A DNA stretch of 31,139 nt, from positions 1 through 31,139 of the IMG/VR virus record IMGVR_UViG_3300044628_000125, one strand, 5' to 3'. Source of the stretch: a virus. This document shows positions 28,644 to 31,139 of this stretch, piece by piece (the first letter of the stretch is position 1; each line of letters opens with the position of its first letter). Under the pieces are notes generated by a model. It saw nothing but the letters and a program-made list of their open reading frames with translations, did no database searches and was not told the origin of the DNA. The translations under genes were made by a program, and so were the position numbers.

Positions 28644-29974
28644 AGCAGCGGGTAGAACTCCCGTATCGCCCTAGACGGGCCTTCATGCCGTTCCACGACC
28701 GCACAAAGCGGTGGGCCTGCCTCGTCGCGCATCGGCGTGCTGGCAAGACTGTCGCAGCGGTTAACGACATCATCCGCGCAGCCTTCATGTACAAGGGGCC
28801 AAACGGCCTCTTCGGGTATGTCGCTCCATATCAGAACCAAGCACGCCGCATTGCGTGGGACTACTTCAAGCACTACGCCCAGCCGCTCATCAGCGACACC
28901 AACGAGCAGATGATGACCATCACGCTCGTTAACAACACGAAGGTCAGCCTATTCGGCGCAGACAACGCAGACGCAATGCGCGGCCTCGGGTTCAGCGGCG
29001 TGTACATGGACGAGTACGGCGACTTTAAGCCAAGCGTGTTTGGCAATGTCATCCGGCCTGCGCTCTCCGACAAACAAGGCTGGGCTGTGTTCGCCGGTAC
29101 GCCGAAGGGCAAGAACCAATTTTGGGACATCTACGAAACGGCACGGCGCATCCCAGATGAGTGGTTTGTCCTGCGCCTGCCTGCCAGCGATTCGGGCTTG
29201 CTGCCCCAGAGTGAACTCAACGCGGCAAAGGCGCAGTTGTCCGAAGACCAGTACCTCCAAGAGTACGAGTGCAGTTTCGAGGCGGCTATCCTCGGCGCGT
29301 TCTTCGGCACAGAGATGCGACAGGCAGAGTCGCGTATTAACGAGCGTGTAGTCTTTGAGCCGGGGTATCCGGTACACACCGCATGGGACTTGGGCTACCG
29401 CGACGACACGGCTATCTGGTGGTATCAGGTGGTGGGCGGCGAGGTGCGCGTTATCGACTTCTACGCAGTCTCGGGTGCAGACATCCGCGCCATCGCGGAG
29501 GTAGTCGTTAACAAAGGTTACACCTACGGCAAGCATTACCTGCCGCATGACGCACGCGCCAAGAGCCTACAGACGGGGCGCAGCATCGTAGAGCAGTTGG
29601 CTGACCACCTCGGCATCAACCATTTGTCCGTGGTGCCAAACATCGGCTTGCAGGATGGAATCCAAGCAATTCGCCAGATGTTGCCCCGAACTTGGTTCAA
29701 TTCCGTAAAATGTGGCGACGGAATAGAGGCTTTACGCCAGTATCAACGAGAGTATGATGAGGACAAGAAAGCGTTCAGGGCATCACCCCGACACGATTGG
29801 ACATCACACCCTGCCGACGCTTTCCGTATGTTAGCCGTTGCGTGGAGGGCTGAACCGTCCGCGCAGAGGCCGTTAGAGAGCAAGACCTTGATTGTTGGGC
29901 CACAGAATGAGGTCACGCTAAACGATATGTGGCAGGTTCACGAGCGTAGCGTCTCAAGGAGGGCGCGAATATGA
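28640..29974 (+). CDS. terL: Terminase large subunit (packaging ATPase-nuclease)
   Basis: 444 residues from GTG 28640, which overlaps the small-subunit stop as GTGA; a TTG at 28625 is less likely. Walker A-like VAHRRAGKT (about 29-37), Walker B GVYMDEYGDF (Asp124, Glu125), then a nuclease domain with TAWDLGYRDDTAIWW and a late HDWTSHPADAFRML supplying acidic ligands. It drives DNA into the procapsid through the portal and cuts concatemers. Length and motifs are complete, so the gene looks intact. Confidence 0.92.
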   Translation: MKQRVELPYRPRRAFMPFHDRTKRWACLVAHRRAGKTVAAVNDIIRAAFMYKGPNGLFGYVAPYQNQARRIAWDYFKHYAQPLISDTNEQMMTITLVNNTKVSLFGADNADAMRGLGFSGVYMDEYGDFKPSVFGNVIRPALSDKQGWAVFAGTPKGKNQFWDIYETARRIPDEWFVLRLPASDSGLLPQSELNAAKAQLSEDQYLQEYECSFEAAILGAFFGTEMRQAESRINERVVFEPGYPVHTAWDLGYRDDTAIWWYQVVGGEVRVIDFYAVSGADIRAIAEVVVNKGYTYGKHYLPHDARAKSLQTGRSIVEQLADHLGINHLSVVPNIGLQDGIQAIRQMLPRTWFNSVKCGDGIEALRQYQREYDEDKKAFRASPRHDWTSHPADAFRMLAVAWRAEPSAQRPLESKTLIVGPQNEVTLNDMWQVHERSVSRRARI

Positions 29975-30276
29975 GTGGCGTAAATCTTCCGTATCAATAC
30001 CCCTACGAGACGGTCGCCGTTTCGCAGACCGCGCAGGTGCTTGGCACCAACGGCGCAGCAAACGATTACCTGCATCGCATCGTGGTGACGGTATCAACGG
30101 CGCTGACTTCAACCGTCAGCATCATCGACGGCAGCACAACCATCCTTTCCATCCCAGCGAGTACGGCTGTTGGCGTGTATGTCGTGGAACTTGGCCTCAA
30201 CGCGGCTACCGGCCCGTGGAAGGTCACGACGGGTGCAGGCGCTGCCGTGCTGGCAGTTGGCTTGTTCAGCAAATGA
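29971..30276 (+). CDS. Small beta-rich structural protein
   Basis: 101 residues, ATGA overlap with terL. Strand-rich and short of charged residues (LHRIVVTVSTALTSTVSIID, VGVYVVELGLNAATGPW, AAVLAVGLFSK), like small head-surface or jelly-roll proteins near portal genes. Function unknown. Confidence 0.6.
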   Translation: MSGVNLPYQYPYETVAVSQTAQVLGTNGAANDYLHRIVVTVSTALTSTVSIIDGSTTILSIPASTAVGVYVVELGLNAATGPWKVTTGAGAAVLAVGLFSK

Positions 30277-30437
30277 ACCGTAAGCCCGGACTCTACGCCA
30301 ACATCCTAGCGAAGCAGGAGCGCATCAAGGCAGGCTCCGGCGAAAGGATGCGTAAGCCCGGAGAGGCTGGTGCGCCGACCGCAAAGGCGTTCCGCGAGTC
30401 TGCGAAGACGGCTAAACCAGAGAAAAAGGGTTACTGA
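30273..30437 (+). CDS. 54-residue basic phage protein
   Basis: ATG 30273 in ATGA overlap; in-frame sequence upstream lies inside the previous gene. Begins MNRKPGLYANILAKQERIKA and contains SGERMRKPGEAGAPTAKAF. Very basic and probably disordered. Similar small proteins recur between terminase and portal genes in phages. Function unknown; possibly DNA- or capsid-binding. Confidence 0.65.
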   Translation: MNRKPGLYANILAKQERIKAGSGERMRKPGEAGAPTAKAFRESAKTAKPEKKGY

Positions 30438-30730
30438 TGAGCGCAGCGTGGCAGCGTAAGGAAGGCAAGAACCCGAAGGGTGGCCTCAACGCCGCTGGTC
30501 GCGCATCGTACAAGCGTGAGACGGGCGGCACCCTTAAGCCCCCGGTGAAGGGCGGCGATAACCCACGCCGCGCTAGTTTCCTCGCACGCATGGGCAACAT
30601 GGCTGGGCCGATGGAGAAGAACGGCAAGCCGACCCGCCTCGCCCTCGCGCTGCGTGCTTGGGGTGCGTCGAGCAAGGAAGATGCGAAAGCAAAGGCTAGA
30701 GCCATCTCTGCGCGAAACAAGAAGGACTGA
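30437..30730 (+). CDS. DUF6321-like phage protein
   Basis: 97 residues; its ATG shares one base with the previous TGA. WQRKEGKNPKGGLNAAGRAS, then GTLKPPVKGG, RRASFLARMGNMAGPM and SLR-like ALALRAWGASS match the small basic family DUF6321 found in packaging regions of phages. Function unknown. Confidence 0.68.
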   Translation: MSAAWQRKEGKNPKGGLNAAGRASYKRETGGTLKPPVKGGDNPRRASFLARMGNMAGPMEKNGKPTRLALALRAWGASSKEDAKAKARAISARNKKD

Positions 30731-30733
30731 CAG

Positions 30734-31139
30734 ATGGACGAGCGCGTTAGCCAAGAACTTGAAAAGTACCTGCGGGTCATCGGCACCTACGAGAATGAGT
30801 TTGCCAAGTGGCAGGCGCGGGTAAAGAAACTCGTCAAGCGTTACCGCGACGACACCAGAGGCTCGGGCGGCAACGAAACCGCCAAGTTCAACATCCTTTG
30901 GAGCAATGTCCAGACGCTCATCCCTGCCGTCTACGCCAAACTGCCGAAGGCTGATGTAAGCAGACGCTTTGGCGATAACGACCCCGTTGGGCGTGTCGCT
31001 GCACAATTGGTCGAACGCGCCATCGACTTTGAGATTGAGCATTACCCCGATTTCCGCTCGACCATGAAATACGATGTCGAGGACAGGTTCCTCGGCGGTC
31101 GAGGCACGGCATGGGTGCGGTACGAGCCTCATGTTGCCC
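30734..31139 (+). CDS. Portal protein, N-terminal fragment (runs off the window)
   Basis: At least 135 residues, open to the end of the window. LRVIGTYENEFAKWQARVKK, FNILWSNVQTLIPAVYAKLP, PKADVSRRF and DRFLGGRGTAWVRYEP match the portal N-terminus of SU10/P22-like short-tailed phages; such portals are normally several times this length. It forms the dodecameric channel used by the terminase and adaptor. Its missing C-terminal part should continue toward the fragment at the start of the window if the map is circular. Confidence 0.82.
   Translation, partial: MDERVSQELEKYLRVIGTYENEFAKWQARVKKLVKRYRDDTRGSGGNETAKFNILWSNVQTLIPAVYAKLPKADVSRRFGDNDPVGRVAAQLVERAIDFEIEHYPDFRSTMKYDVEDRFLGGRGTAWVRYEPHVA

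Overview
The window is almost certainly most of the genome of a tailed double-stranded DNA phage, cut from a circular or permuted map. It ends inside a portal gene (30734 onward) and starts inside a short structural gene that normally lies a little downstream of portal. The missing piece therefore probably holds the rest of portal and perhaps one or two genes. The virion genes suggest a short-tailed (podovirus-like) particle: I see an SU10/T7-type adaptor, a nozzle-like protein, a Gln/Ala-rich and a Gly/Ala-rich probable ejection protein and an S74 tail fibre, but no tape-measure, sheath or tail-tube gene. NinB, Erf and YbcO-like genes, an M15 endolysin and GC-rich DNA suggest a proteobacterial host; a more exact host cannot be read from the sequence.

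Layout. (1) 1-8265, rightward: head and connector genes (repeat protein, conserved small protein, scaffold, major capsid, probable decoration protein, DUF115/MptE-like enzyme, C1q-like surface protein, small head protein, adaptor, nozzle). (2) 8250-17008, rightward: GNAT protein, three or four probable ejection proteins, long S74 tail fibre. (3) 17009-18540, rightward: DUF7936-like protein, then a lysis cassette in which every start overlaps the previous stop as GTGA, ending in holin and endolysin. (4) 22190-18541, leftward: an operon of tiny ORFs, Erf annealase, an SSB-like protein, a glycosyltransferase, NinB, a YbcO/DUF1364-like protein, two hypotheticals and tRNA-Gln(UUG), which abuts the endolysin stop. 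(5) 22191-22299: divergent control region with two promoters and a 21-bp-phased repeat, next to a Cro-like gene that looks leaderless. (6) 22492-23038: no convincing protein gene but a densely folded RNA. (7) 23015-23702: an AT-rich Mom-like DNA-modification gene between exact 16-bp direct repeats. (8) 23705-26228, rightward: replication-associated protein, small accessory ORFs, and two PD-(D/E)XK nucleases, the second a VRR-NUC. (9) 26719-26195: a lone leftward methyltransferase-like gene. (10) 26773-31139, rightward: DUF5856-like protein, an ADP-ribosyltransferase-like protein, probable small terminase, large terminase, small structural genes and portal.

How it fits together. The leftward operon supplies recombination functions (Erf, SSB-like, NinB) and the rightward 23.7-26.2 kb block replication and nuclease functions. 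Packaging, head, connector, ejection, fibre and lysis genes then run rightward round the circle and meet the leftward operon at the tRNA. Most attractive for follow-up are the structured RNA plus the repeat-bounded Mom-like cassette, a complete absence of GATC sites in my reading of the window, and an ADP-ribosyltransferase-like gene beside the packaging genes. No integrase, transposase or CRISPR array was found.
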